Positions 25,433 to 33,165 of a DNA stretch of 64,000 bases are shown here, piece by piece (positions within the stretch are counted from its first letter, which is position 1; each line of letters begins with the position of its first letter). The stretch lies in the NCBI RefSeq assembly GCF_000744415.1, contig NZ_JQLW01000012.1:23501-87500 (forward strand), written 5' to 3'. The translations under genes were made by a program, and so were the position numbers. The stretch comes from Ghiorsea bivora. GTDB taxonomy: Bacteria; Pseudomonadota; Zetaproteobacteria; Mariprofundales; Mariprofundaceae. Under the pieces are notes generated by a model. It was given only the letters and a program-made list of their open reading frames with translations, was not told the DNA's origin and did no database searches.

Positions 25433-26338
25433 GTGGTAAAACAACGCACACTTGACCACGCGATTCGCTGCAGTGGTATAGGCTTACATTCAGGTAAAAA
25501 AATTGAGCTTGTATTGAGTCCTGCCGATGTAGACACAGGTATTGTGTTTGTGCGTTCAGATTTGGGCGTTGAAATTAAAGGGCATGTTGACTCAGTTGTA
25601 GACACTCGCCTATGTACCACGATTGGTCATGGCGAGGCGACAATTGCTACGGTAGAACATATTATGTCAGCATTGGCTGGCTTGGGTATTGATAATGCTC
25701 GTATTGAGGTGAGTGGCGCTGAAGTTCCTGTGATGGATGGCTCAGCTTCACCTTTTATTTTTCTCATTCAGTGCGCAGGTATTGTTGAGCAAGATAAAGC
25801 AAAAAAAGTATTGCGGATTAAAAAACGTGTAAGCATTGAAGAGGATGATAAATCTTGTGCTTTATACCCTGCATCAGGTTTCCGTGTAGCTTACCATTTG
25901 GATTATGACCACCCTTTACTGACGGACTGTAAAGTAAGTTTTGATTTTTCAAGACAAGGTTATGCGCGAGAAGTGAGTCGGGCGCGAACGTTTGGTTTTA
26001 TTCATGAAGTTGAGGCGTTACAAAAAGCAGGTTTGGCGCTTGGTGGCTCCATGGATAATGCTGTTGTGTTGGATAAATACGGTGTGCTTAATGAAGGTGG
26101 CTTGCGTTATGTGGATGAATGTGCGCGCCACAAAGTATTAGATACTGTCGGTGATTTGTTTTTAGCGGGTTATCCTATTGTTGGTGCCTTTGAAGGTGTG
26201 CGCAGTGGGCATGCGATGAATTGTCAGATTGTAAAAGCTTTGCTTGCCGATGAAACTGCATGGAGCATTGAAGAGCTTGAAGATACAGTATCTCAACCCG
26301 CTGAGGTCACAGCTTCTACCTTACCACTAGCCACTTAA
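25433..26338 (+). CDS. lpxC: UDP-3-O-acyl-N-acetylglucosamine deacetylase
   Basis: LpxC catalyses the committed step of lipid A synthesis and is zinc-dependent. Zinc-site histidines are in TVEHIMSALAGLGIDN and in HKVLDTVGDLFLAGYPIVG, and the catalytic histidine is in GVRSGHAMN. GTG 25433 follows AAGGAG by 6 bases and gives a 301-residue protein starting MVKQRTLDHAIRCSGIGLHSG, matching the family N-terminus. An in-frame ATG at 25394 would add 13 unrelated residues. Here it follows prs rather than the usual ftsZ. Confidence 0.96.
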   Translation: MVKQRTLDHAIRCSGIGLHSGKKIELVLSPADVDTGIVFVRSDLGVEIKGHVDSVVDTRLCTTIGHGEATIATVEHIMSALAGLGIDNARIEVSGAEVPVMDGSASPFIFLIQCAGIVEQDKAKKVLRIKKRVSIEEDDKSCALYPASGFRVAYHLDYDHPLLTDCKVSFDFSRQGYAREVSRARTFGFIHEVEALQKAGLALGGSMDNAVVLDKYGVLNEGGLRYVDECARHKVLDTVGDLFLAGYPIVGAFEGVRSGHAMNCQIVKALLADETAWSIEELEDTVSQPAEVTASTLPLAT

Positions 26339-26341
26339 ACC

Positions 26342-26368
26342 TTTTGAGCACTCGCTCAAGTGTATAAT
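26342..26368 (+). promoter_or_regulatory. Possible promoter of the ubiE operon
   Basis: A perfect TATAAT (26363-26368) lies 46 bases before ubiE, with a poor -35 candidate TTTTGA (26342-26347) at 15-base spacing. A small hairpin TTGAGC / GCTCAA overlaps it and may end the lpxC transcript. Confidence 0.3.
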
Positions 26369-26414
26369 GCATTTAATAGTCAACAATAAGTAACTTCGCT
26401 GTTACGCTTGCCCC

Positions 26415-27191
26415 ATGACTGAACAACCTTTAACAGAACAAATTTCAACAGAACAAACGCATTTTGGCTTTGAAACTGTCGCGGCAGATGAGAAAGCAGG
26501 TAAAGTCATGGAAGTTTTTTCTTCTGTTGCTTACAAATACGATATTATGAATGATGTGATGAGCGGTGGTATGCATCGCTTGTGGAAACGAAGTTTTATT
26601 GCTAAGGCAGTGTTGCCAAAAGGTGGCAGGGCTTTGGATGTAGCCGCAGGTTCAGGTGATATCGCTATTGGTTTGTTAAATAAGGTCAATCGTCAAGCAA
26701 GTGTTGTTTTAACAGACCTGAATGGCCCTATGCTTCACGAAGGGGCGAGGCGCACTTTAGATGAGGGTTTGTTACCAGGCATAGCAGACTGCATTCAATC
26801 GGATGGTACCAAGCTTCCATTTGCGGATAACAGTTTTGATTTGGTGACCATTGCTTTTGGTATTCGTAATTTTGTGGATGTACCTGCTGGTCTGGCAGAG
26901 TTTTACCGTGTACTCAAACCTGGTGGCCAGTTTATGTGTTTGGAATTTTCTAAACCTGTTTTACCTATGCTTGATGTTATTTATGATACCTACTCTTTTA
27001 ATGTCATCCCTGCTATGGGTGAAATGATTACGGGAGATAGAGACTCGTACCAATACCTTGTAGAATCTATTCGTCGTTTTCCAGACCAAAAGCGTTTTGA
27101 GAAGTGGATTAAACAAGCGGGTTTTTCTTTGGTGCGGCATGACAATATGACGGGTGGTGTTGTGGCAATGCATAGGGGTTATAAAGTATGA
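26415..27191 (+). CDS. ubiE: Ubiquinone/menaquinone biosynthesis C-methyltransferase
   Basis: UbiE methylates the ring of demethylmenaquinone and of the ubiquinone precursor DDMQ. The 258-residue protein has HFGFETVAADEKAGKV near the N-terminus, VFSSVAYKYDIMNDVMSGGMHRLWKR, the SAM site ALDVAAGSGDIAIG, and FGIRNFVDVPAGLAEFYRVLKPGG, all signature segments. It starts the ubiE-ubiJ-ubiB operon and overlaps ubiJ by 4 bases. Ubiquinone made here would be the substrate of RquA at 531-1250. Confidence 0.97.
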   Translation: MTEQPLTEQISTEQTHFGFETVAADEKAGKVMEVFSSVAYKYDIMNDVMSGGMHRLWKRSFIAKAVLPKGGRALDVAAGSGDIAIGLLNKVNRQASVVLTDLNGPMLHEGARRTLDEGLLPGIADCIQSDGTKLPFADNSFDLVTIAFGIRNFVDVPAGLAEFYRVLKPGGQFMCLEFSKPVLPMLDVIYDTYSFNVIPAMGEMITGDRDSYQYLVESIRRFPDQKRFEKWIKQAGFSLVRHDNMTGGVVAMHRGYKV

Positions 27192-27844
27192 GTGTGATGT
27201 TTTTACCCTTAAAGCTGATACCAGTGCCCGTACAATGCGTGGTTTTGGCTTCTGTATTGCAGGTATTCTTTAAAGATAATCAAGAATTGGCTTCAACTTT
27301 AGATGATTTAGAAGGTAAAGTTTTTCGTGTGTTTATTAAAGATACGGGTGCTGTGTTATTCATTGGTTTTAAAGCTGGTACGGTGTGGGTACACCCATCT
27401 TCAGAGCAACGGCCCGATGTGAAAATTGAGTCCACAGTCACTGGTTTTGCACGCCTTAGTTTTGCCAAGGAAGACCCTGATGCATTGGTGATGCAGCAAG
27501 TATTGAAGTTATCGGGTGATTCACAAGCCATGTTATTATTTCAAAAGCTATTGCATGAGCTGGATTTGGATTGGGAGTTTGAGCTTAGACGTGCTTTTGG
27601 TGATTTCTTTGGCCGTAAAGTTGCCAAAGCTGCTTACGGTCTGATTGATGCAGAGAAGAAAATGCGTGAACAATCCACCAAGTTGATTGACCATGCATTG
27701 CGCAGCATGGATACACCATCTGCAGAAAACTTGCAGCTTTGGCAAGCGGGTGTGGAATCGGTTGCCAGAAAGGTGAATAAATTGCAGCGCCAGTTGGATA
27801 AGTTGGAACATAAGATGCAACAAGCTCAACAAGAGAAGGTATGA
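27188..27844 (+). CDS. ubiJ: Ubiquinone biosynthesis accessory factor UbiJ (SCP2 domain)
   Basis: UbiJ is a lipid-binding accessory protein of the soluble ubiquinone-synthesis complex. The 218-residue protein has an N-terminal SCP2 sterol-carrier-like domain (from LKLIPVPVQCVVL to about residue 110) and a C-terminal amphipathic coiled coil ending VARKVNKLQRQLDKLEHKMQ. Sequence conservation is low in this family, so the position between ubiE and ubiB with 4-base overlaps on both sides carries much of the evidence. Confidence 0.9.
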   Translation: MSVMFLPLKLIPVPVQCVVLASVLQVFFKDNQELASTLDDLEGKVFRVFIKDTGAVLFIGFKAGTVWVHPSSEQRPDVKIESTVTGFARLSFAKEDPDALVMQQVLKLSGDSQAMLLFQKLLHELDLDWEFELRRAFGDFFGRKVAKAAYGLIDAEKKMREQSTKLIDHALRSMDTPSAENLQLWQAGVESVARKVNKLQRQLDKLEHKMQQAQQEKV

Positions 27845-29436
27845 TATTTAAAGGGCTACGTCGCAATATTCGACTACTGTATATTATTCATGTTTTAGCC
27901 ACGCATGGTTTGGCGGCGATTGCGGTTCGCTTGCATTTATTTAGCCCTTATATTTGGTTTATTAGTTTGTTTAGTTCCGAGTACAAACCCAAAGAACTGG
28001 GTGTGCAGATTCGTTTAGCATTGGAGCGCCTTGGCCCTAGTTTTATTAAGTTTGGACAGATGTTATCAACAAGGGTGGATTTATTGCCTTTGGATGTAGC
28101 TATGGAGTTGAAAAAACTGCAAGATAATGTGCCGCCTGAGTCTTTTGATGTGATTCACTGCTTGCTGAATAAGGCATATAAACGTGAGGCTATTGGTGCA
28201 GATGGTGTGTTTGCTAGCTTTGATGAGCAACCTGTAGCTGCGGCATCCATCGCCCAAGTACACTTTGCGACATTACACAATGGACAAGATGTCGCAGTAA
28301 AAATTCGCCGCCCACATATTGACCGCACGATTGAAGCTGACTTGTCTATTTTACGTATGTTGGCGAACCTGTTTGATCGTTATTTTCCTGAATATGAACG
28401 CCTAAAAGCACCGCAGGTTGTCGAAGAGTTTGGGGTGACTATTTTGGGTGAGTTAAACTTACGCTCAGAAGGTGCACATGCCAGTCGCTTTGCGGATCAA
28501 CTGGCGGATATTGAAGGTGTGGGTGTACCCCAAGTCTTCTGGGATTTTACCAATCAAGGGGTGTTGGTTACTGAGCGTATTCATGGCACGCCCATCGATG
28601 AGCGGGATAAACTTATTGCGGCAGGGCATGATTCGCTGACCTTGTGTAAGAATTTGCAAAATATGTTTTTCCATATGGTGTTTGTGGATGGTTATTTTCA
28701 TGCAGATTTACACCCAGGTAATATTTTTGTGTCGGATAAAGGTGAAATCTTGCTTGTAGATTTTGGTATTGTGGGTCGGTTGGAAATGCAAAGCAGGGTT
28801 TACCTTGCAGACATGATGTTAGCTTTTCTGAAGCAAGACTATAAACGTGCGGCAGAAGTGCATATTGAGGCGGGTTATGTGCCTTATGATACGGATGTAT
28901 CTGCTTTTGAGGATGCTTTAAGAGAAATTGCTGTGCCTATTTTTAACCGCCCGCTCAAAGATATTTCTTTGGCAGAATTATTGTTTTATTTGTTTGCTGT
29001 AACGGAACGTTTCCAAATGGAAACACAACCGCAATTGTTGTTGTTACAAAAAAGTATGGTGGTGATTGAAGGGGTAACACGTGAGTTGCACCCCGAGATT
29101 AATATTTGGGAATTGGCAAAACCATTGATTTCAAGTTGGGCGATGGAGCATTTGGGTCCCAAAGGTAAAACCCAGCGTTTAATCAAAGATAGCAAACATT
29201 ATATCCATGCGTGGATGCAATTGCCCAGTGAAATCAATGCACACTTCGCACAATTAAACAGACGTTTTCCAGAACGACAAAGTGGTATAAACCTATTTGC
29301 TTTATTGCCTGTTCTTGCAGTTTTATTGGGTGGTGTGCTTGCGGGTTTGTTTTGGACGCAAGCTTGGAACTCTCCACCACTTCTCTCATCTGCTGCTTTG
29401 ATTACTTTGGGTTTATGGTTGCAATGGCGTAAGTAA
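27841..29436 (+). CDS. ubiB: Ubiquinone biosynthesis regulatory protein kinase-like UbiB
   Basis: UbiB is an atypical (ABC1/COQ8) kinase-like ATPase needed for ubiquinone synthesis, probably extracting intermediates from the membrane. The 531-residue protein has the KxGQ motif in SFIKFGQMLSTRVDLLP, an alanine-rich loop (PVAAASIAQVH), the VAVKIRRP lysine, and the catalytic FHADLHPGNIF and LLVDFGIVGRL. The C-terminus carries membrane segments (LLPVLAVLLGGVLAGLFW). It is last in the ubiE-ubiJ-ubiB operon and converges with fumC 5 bases away. Confidence 0.96.
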   Translation: MIFKGLRRNIRLLYIIHVLATHGLAAIAVRLHLFSPYIWFISLFSSEYKPKELGVQIRLALERLGPSFIKFGQMLSTRVDLLPLDVAMELKKLQDNVPPESFDVIHCLLNKAYKREAIGADGVFASFDEQPVAAASIAQVHFATLHNGQDVAVKIRRPHIDRTIEADLSILRMLANLFDRYFPEYERLKAPQVVEEFGVTILGELNLRSEGAHASRFADQLADIEGVGVPQVFWDFTNQGVLVTERIHGTPIDERDKLIAAGHDSLTLCKNLQNMFFHMVFVDGYFHADLHPGNIFVSDKGEILLVDFGIVGRLEMQSRVYLADMMLAFLKQDYKRAAEVHIEAGYVPYDTDVSAFEDALREIAVPIFNRPLKDISLAELLFYLFAVTERFQMETQPQLLLLQKSMVVIEGVTRELHPEINIWELAKPLISSWAMEHLGPKGKTQRLIKDSKHYIHAWMQLPSEINAHFAQLNRRFPERQSGINLFALLPVLAVLLGGVLAGLFWTQAWNSPPLLSSAALITLGLWLQWRK

Positions 29437-29441
29437 ACAGT

Positions 29442-30833
29442 TCAGGCATGCGGGTTTAACATTGATCTTGGGTCAAGCAATGTGTCCAACTCTGCAATGG
29501 GTAATATCTGTTCATCAATACATAACTGACGCACGGTTTTACCTTCTTTAACGGCTCTTTTTGCAATATCCGATGCCTTGTCATAACCAATGACAGGGGC
29601 AAGGGAAGTGACCATGCTCATGCTCCATTCAATTTGCTGCTCACACTTTTCAATATTAGCAGTTAAACCGACAATACATTTGTCTGTAAACATGATGGCG
29701 GCATTGGCAAGGATCTCTTCAGACTCAAGTAGATTATGTGCCATCATGGGTAACATCACATTCAAATCCAATAACCCTGATGCACCACCAAAGGTGATAG
29801 CGGCGTCATTTCCAATCACTTGCGCACAAACTTGCGCCATAGATTCGGCAATCACAGGGTTGACCTTACCTGGCATAATCGATGAACCAGGCTGAACAGC
29901 AGGCACAGATATTTCGGCAATGCCACAGCGAGGGCCCATGTTTAACAAACGTACATCATTGGCGATTTTCACCAAGGACACAGCGACTGTTTTCAGTGCA
30001 CCCGAAAGTTCTACGGCAGCATCTTGGGCGGCTTGGGCTTCAAAATGATTAGAGGCTTCATGAAAATCAATGCCATAACTTTCGGATAAGGTGACTGCCA
30101 TTGTTTTGCCAAAATCAGGATGGGTATTTAAACCCGTGCCCACAGCAGTGCCACCTTGGGCAAGTTCTGTGATACGTGGTAAACAAGACTCTAAACGTGT
30201 TATGCCAAGCTCGATTTGCCTTGCCCAACCTGAAATTTCTTGTCCCAAAGTGATAGGCGTTGCATCCATTAAATGGGTGCGCCCAATTTTGACCACATCC
30301 TTATTTTGAGTGGCTTTGTCTAGCAAAGCAGTATGCAAATGTTGTAATGCGGGTATCAATTGATGTACCAATACATCGGCTGCAGCCAGATGAATCGCTG
30401 TGGGAATCACATCATTGGAAGATTGCCCCATATTGATGTGGTCGTTGGGGTGAATGTTTGCGCCTTTGTTGAGCTGTGCGCAGCGGGAAGCAATCACTTC
30501 GTTGGCGTTCATATTGGTGGATGTACCTGAGCCTGTTTGGAAAATATCGAGCACAAAATGTGCATCCCACTTGCCTTGAGCAACTTCTAAGGCCGCTTGT
30601 TGAATAAGTTCTGCTTGTTTGTCATCAAGTTTTCCAAGTTTGACGTTTACAATTGCGGCTGCAGTTTTGATTTGCCCCAGAGCTTTGATGAATACACGCG
30701 GGAATCGCAGATTAGAAACGGGAAAGTTTTCTACGGCACGCGCAGTGCTTGCGCCATACATTGCCGTAGAAGGGACTTGCATTTCACCCATGGAGTCGGT
30801 CTCGATGCGGGTATGTGTATTTGTTGTGGTCAT
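29442..30833 (-). CDS. fumC: Class II fumarate hydratase
   Basis: FumC interconverts fumarate and malate without an iron-sulfur cluster. The 463-residue protein has the superfamily signature GSSIMPGKVNP, TGSGTSTNMNANEVIA and GRTHLMDATPI. ATG 30833 is preferred because GGAGAG is 6 bases upstream; the frame extends to 30854. Its start overlaps the stop codon of the SpoIIE-type phosphatase by 4 bases, making it the last gene of the PII/DUF1538 run. That company is unusual and suggests shared regulation. Fumarate is also the acceptor used with rhodoquinol. Confidence 0.97.
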   Translation of the reverse strand: MTTTNTHTRIETDSMGEMQVPSTAMYGASTARAVENFPVSNLRFPRVFIKALGQIKTAAAIVNVKLGKLDDKQAELIQQAALEVAQGKWDAHFVLDIFQTGSGTSTNMNANEVIASRCAQLNKGANIHPNDHINMGQSSNDVIPTAIHLAAADVLVHQLIPALQHLHTALLDKATQNKDVVKIGRTHLMDATPITLGQEISGWARQIELGITRLESCLPRITELAQGGTAVGTGLNTHPDFGKTMAVTLSESYGIDFHEASNHFEAQAAQDAAVELSGALKTVAVSLVKIANDVRLLNMGPRCGIAEISVPAVQPGSSIMPGKVNPVIAESMAQVCAQVIGNDAAITFGGASGLLDLNVMLPMMAHNLLESEEILANAAIMFTDKCIVGLTANIEKCEQQIEWSMSMVTSLAPVIGYDKASDIAKRAVKEGKTVRQLCIDEQILPIAELDTLLDPRSMLNPHA

Positions 30834-32467
30834 GCGTCTCTCCGTTTTAAACATAACATCGTAATATCATCATCATGGGTAGTAAAACCCTCATCTTCTA
30901 AACGTGCCAATAATGATGTGGGCAATACGGATGGATCCAAGGCATGGCGTTCTCTAAACCATGTTTCAACGCGATGATCATTAAACATGTCAGATGTTTT
31001 ATTTTTAGCCTCGGTAATACCATCTGTGCAAGCGAAAAGTACATTACCCTGCATGAAATCCAATGTTTCTGTACGTAGAGGAAGGTCTTCCAACATACCC
31101 AAAGGAGGCGTGGTTGCTTCAAGCCGTATGATATGATTTTCCTGCCATACCAACGGCGGTATATGCCCAGCATTTAACCACTCTAATGTATGGGTTTGTG
31201 GGTTGAGTTCAGCCATGAACAGGGTAACAAAACGCCCGCCTTGTAAGGATTGGAATAATGATTGATTGGCGTATTTGACAGCATCAAATAATGAAATGTT
31301 TTCGCCATTGGCAAGTGCATGTAACATGGCTTGTAAATTGGCGACAGTTAGAGCTGCGGGGTAACCTTTACCTGCCACGTCTGCGATAACAAACCATATA
31401 TTACCATTTTCACGTTTGATATAATCATAATAGTCGCCACCCACGGCATAACAACTTTCTTGAAAACCAGAGACAGTATAACCTGTGATATTGGGTTCAC
31501 CACGTGGCATTAGCCCTTTTTGAATATCACTGGCAATGGCAAGTGCATCCTTGAGTGTATCCCGCTCTTTAAGGCCTGCAAGTGCAGTGTTGAGCCCACG
31601 TGCCAAGTCGCCCATATCATCATCCATCATGATGGCAACATGCCCATCAAATTTACCTTGGCGTAAGAAGTTGAGTCCTGATACCAGTTCACGTGTAATG
31701 CGGTAGATAGTGCGGCTGGTTACCCATACCAAGGCTGTGCCACCAAGAATCAAATGACAAAAAAGAACAATGGCTTGCATCAAGATAAAGTGTTGTTCTG
31801 TTTCATCTGTTGTGCCTAACATCAACCAAGTAAATACACCCAAGATACTGACTGGAATTAAACTGGTAATCGCAAAAATAAGCCAAGGTCGGTTGGATGA
31901 GCGAATAATCCAAGGGTAGGTAGAAAAATGCTCAAGGTTACCAATAAAAAGGTTTTGGTTGGATAATCGCTTACGTGATTTTGCCATCCATGCCATGGTT
32001 AGTGTCACAGCAATGGTGGGGGTGAGTATACCCAAACCAAAAGTGATGCTTAGATACAAGGCAACCATCATACGCGGCGTAAGTGGTTGCTCAGAGAACG
32101 AAGAGGAAATAGCAATAACAGCGAGTAAGTAGATAATATAAATTAAAGATGCCAAACCAAAAGCTTTGATGGCACGCATAGGTAAACTCGCCATGGCTTG
32201 TTCAAGCGCTAAGTGTTTATGTGTTTTTAATGCGTAGCGAATGGGCTGGTGAACCCAGAATGCAGCGATGGTAAAGGTGATTATAAAAATAATAGGCGCA
32301 ATCATGGATAACCAAGGTGAAATGGTTGTGAGTACGGGGTTGCTGGTCAAACGAATGATGGCTTGCATGGCAAGCAACAATACGGGCAGCACCCATAGAT
32401 GTTTCAGATATTGGGTAATGCTGATTTGTGGTGCATAGGCTTGCAAGTGAGTGTTACGCATTGGCAT
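30830..32467 (-). CDS. Membrane SpoIIE/RsbU-type PP2C protein phosphatase
   Basis: A 545-residue protein with about six transmembrane helices in the first ~270 residues, a HAMP-like linker (YRITRELVSGLNFLRQGKFDGHVAIMMDDDMGDLARGLN), and a cytoplasmic SpoIIE phosphatase domain with DIQKGLMPRG, VGGDYYDYI, VIADVAGKGYPAAL and TDGITEAKN. Such enzymes dephosphorylate RsbV-like STAS proteins to switch partners of an anti-sigma kinase. An RsbW-like and an RsbV-like gene lie at 39.8-40.6 kb. It overlaps the PII-like gene before it by 14 bases and fumC after it by 4. The membrane part may sense a signal; its ligand is unknown. Confidence 0.9.
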   Translation of the reverse strand: MPMRNTHLQAYAPQISITQYLKHLWVLPVLLLAMQAIIRLTSNPVLTTISPWLSMIAPIIFIITFTIAAFWVHQPIRYALKTHKHLALEQAMASLPMRAIKAFGLASLIYIIYLLAVIAISSSFSEQPLTPRMMVALYLSITFGLGILTPTIAVTLTMAWMAKSRKRLSNQNLFIGNLEHFSTYPWIIRSSNRPWLIFAITSLIPVSILGVFTWLMLGTTDETEQHFILMQAIVLFCHLILGGTALVWVTSRTIYRITRELVSGLNFLRQGKFDGHVAIMMDDDMGDLARGLNTALAGLKERDTLKDALAIASDIQKGLMPRGEPNITGYTVSGFQESCYAVGGDYYDYIKRENGNIWFVIADVAGKGYPAALTVANLQAMLHALANGENISLFDAVKYANQSLFQSLQGGRFVTLFMAELNPQTHTLEWLNAGHIPPLVWQENHIIRLEATTPPLGMLEDLPLRTETLDFMQGNVLFACTDGITEAKNKTSDMFNDHRVETWFRERHALDPSVLPTSLLARLEDEGFTTHDDDITMLCLKRRDA

Positions 32468-32789
32468 GATCTTCTTGGATTTCTGCCAATGGGCTGATTA
32501 CAGCTTGTTGTACAGCTGTCACATAAATAATACCACCATGCGGCTGATCCAAACCAGCGGCATGAAAGATATAGGCAAAGATTTCATCTACTTGTTTTTT
32601 GTCTACGATTACACTAATGATAACTTTTTCTGTTTGTTGACCAAGTTTTTGTGTGCCTAAGGGGGAGCTTCGTCCAAAACCACGGGCAAAGTGGTTTACC
32701 ATGGCTTGTATGCCAAAGGTTTTAGCCACGCCTTCAATGGCCTCTTTGGCTTTGTCTTCGGAGGCAATACAGGTAATGAGTTTACGCAT
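32454..32789 (-). CDS. PII-like signalling protein B
   Basis: From ATG 32789 this is a 111-residue ferredoxin-like-fold protein of the GlnB/PII superfamily: MRKLITCIASEDKAKEAIEG, then a loop region with NHFARGFGRSSPLG, then KVIISVIVDKKQVDEIFAYI and a C-terminal GGIIYV strand. It lacks the RGxRxxYRG T-loop and uridylylation tyrosine of classical GlnB/GlnK, so it is a divergent PII paralogue. It overlaps PII-like A by 8 bases and the phosphatase gene by 14. The frame extends upstream to 32864 but that part lies inside the previous gene. Confidence 0.82.
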   Translation of the reverse strand: MRKLITCIASEDKAKEAIEGVAKTFGIQAMVNHFARGFGRSSPLGTQKLGQQTEKVIISVIVDKKQVDEIFAYIFHAAGLDQPHGGIIYVTAVQQAVISPLAEIQEDHANA

Positions 32790-33165
32790 GTTTTTTTGCA
32801 GCCTCACTTTCGGCAATAGCATCCAAAATATGCTGTGGGATATATGTTGCGGCTTTTTCAACACGGGTGGAATAAATCATACCCATACCAGGAGTATCCA
32901 TGTGACCTGCAATGGACATTTTTTCAAAAATCATGTCGCGCAAGTCACTGGGTACAAGAATATTAATAATTTCTTTTTCAGTGTTAATTGCTACAGAGAG
33001 TACGCCAAGCAACTCTTGCACCCCAAAACCATGCCCATAATGAATGGTAGCACCTTGAGCGCCTGCATCTTGGGCAGCTTTGAGCACGGCTTTTGCACGA
33101 CCACGTTGTACAATACAGGTAATAAGGAATACATCGGTTAAGACATTAATATGTTGAATACTCAT
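32782..33165 (-). CDS. PII-like signalling protein A
   Basis: A 127-residue PII-superfamily protein: FLITCIVQRGRAKAVLKAAQDAGAQGATIHYGHGFG resembles the beta1-alpha1-beta2 part of GlnB, and MDTPGMGMIYSTRVEKAATYIP matches the C-terminal strand and loop. As in its neighbour, the classical T-loop is absent. It overlaps the DUF1538 gene by 4 bases. PII-like proteins near transporters usually bind nucleotides and gate or inhibit the carrier, as AmtB-GlnK and SbtA-SbtB do; that role is inferred by analogy. Confidence 0.85.
   Translation of the reverse strand: MSIQHINVLTDVFLITCIVQRGRAKAVLKAAQDAGAQGATIHYGHGFGVQELLGVLSVAINTEKEIINILVPSDLRDMIFEKMSIAGHMDTPGMGMIYSTRVEKAATYIPQHILDAIAESEAAKKHA

Noticed and set aside
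32454..33165. Calling the two small proteins GlnB and GlnK
   Set aside because: They lack the T-loop uridylylation tyrosine and flanking motif and are linked to DUF1538 rather than amtB, so only PII-like is justified.
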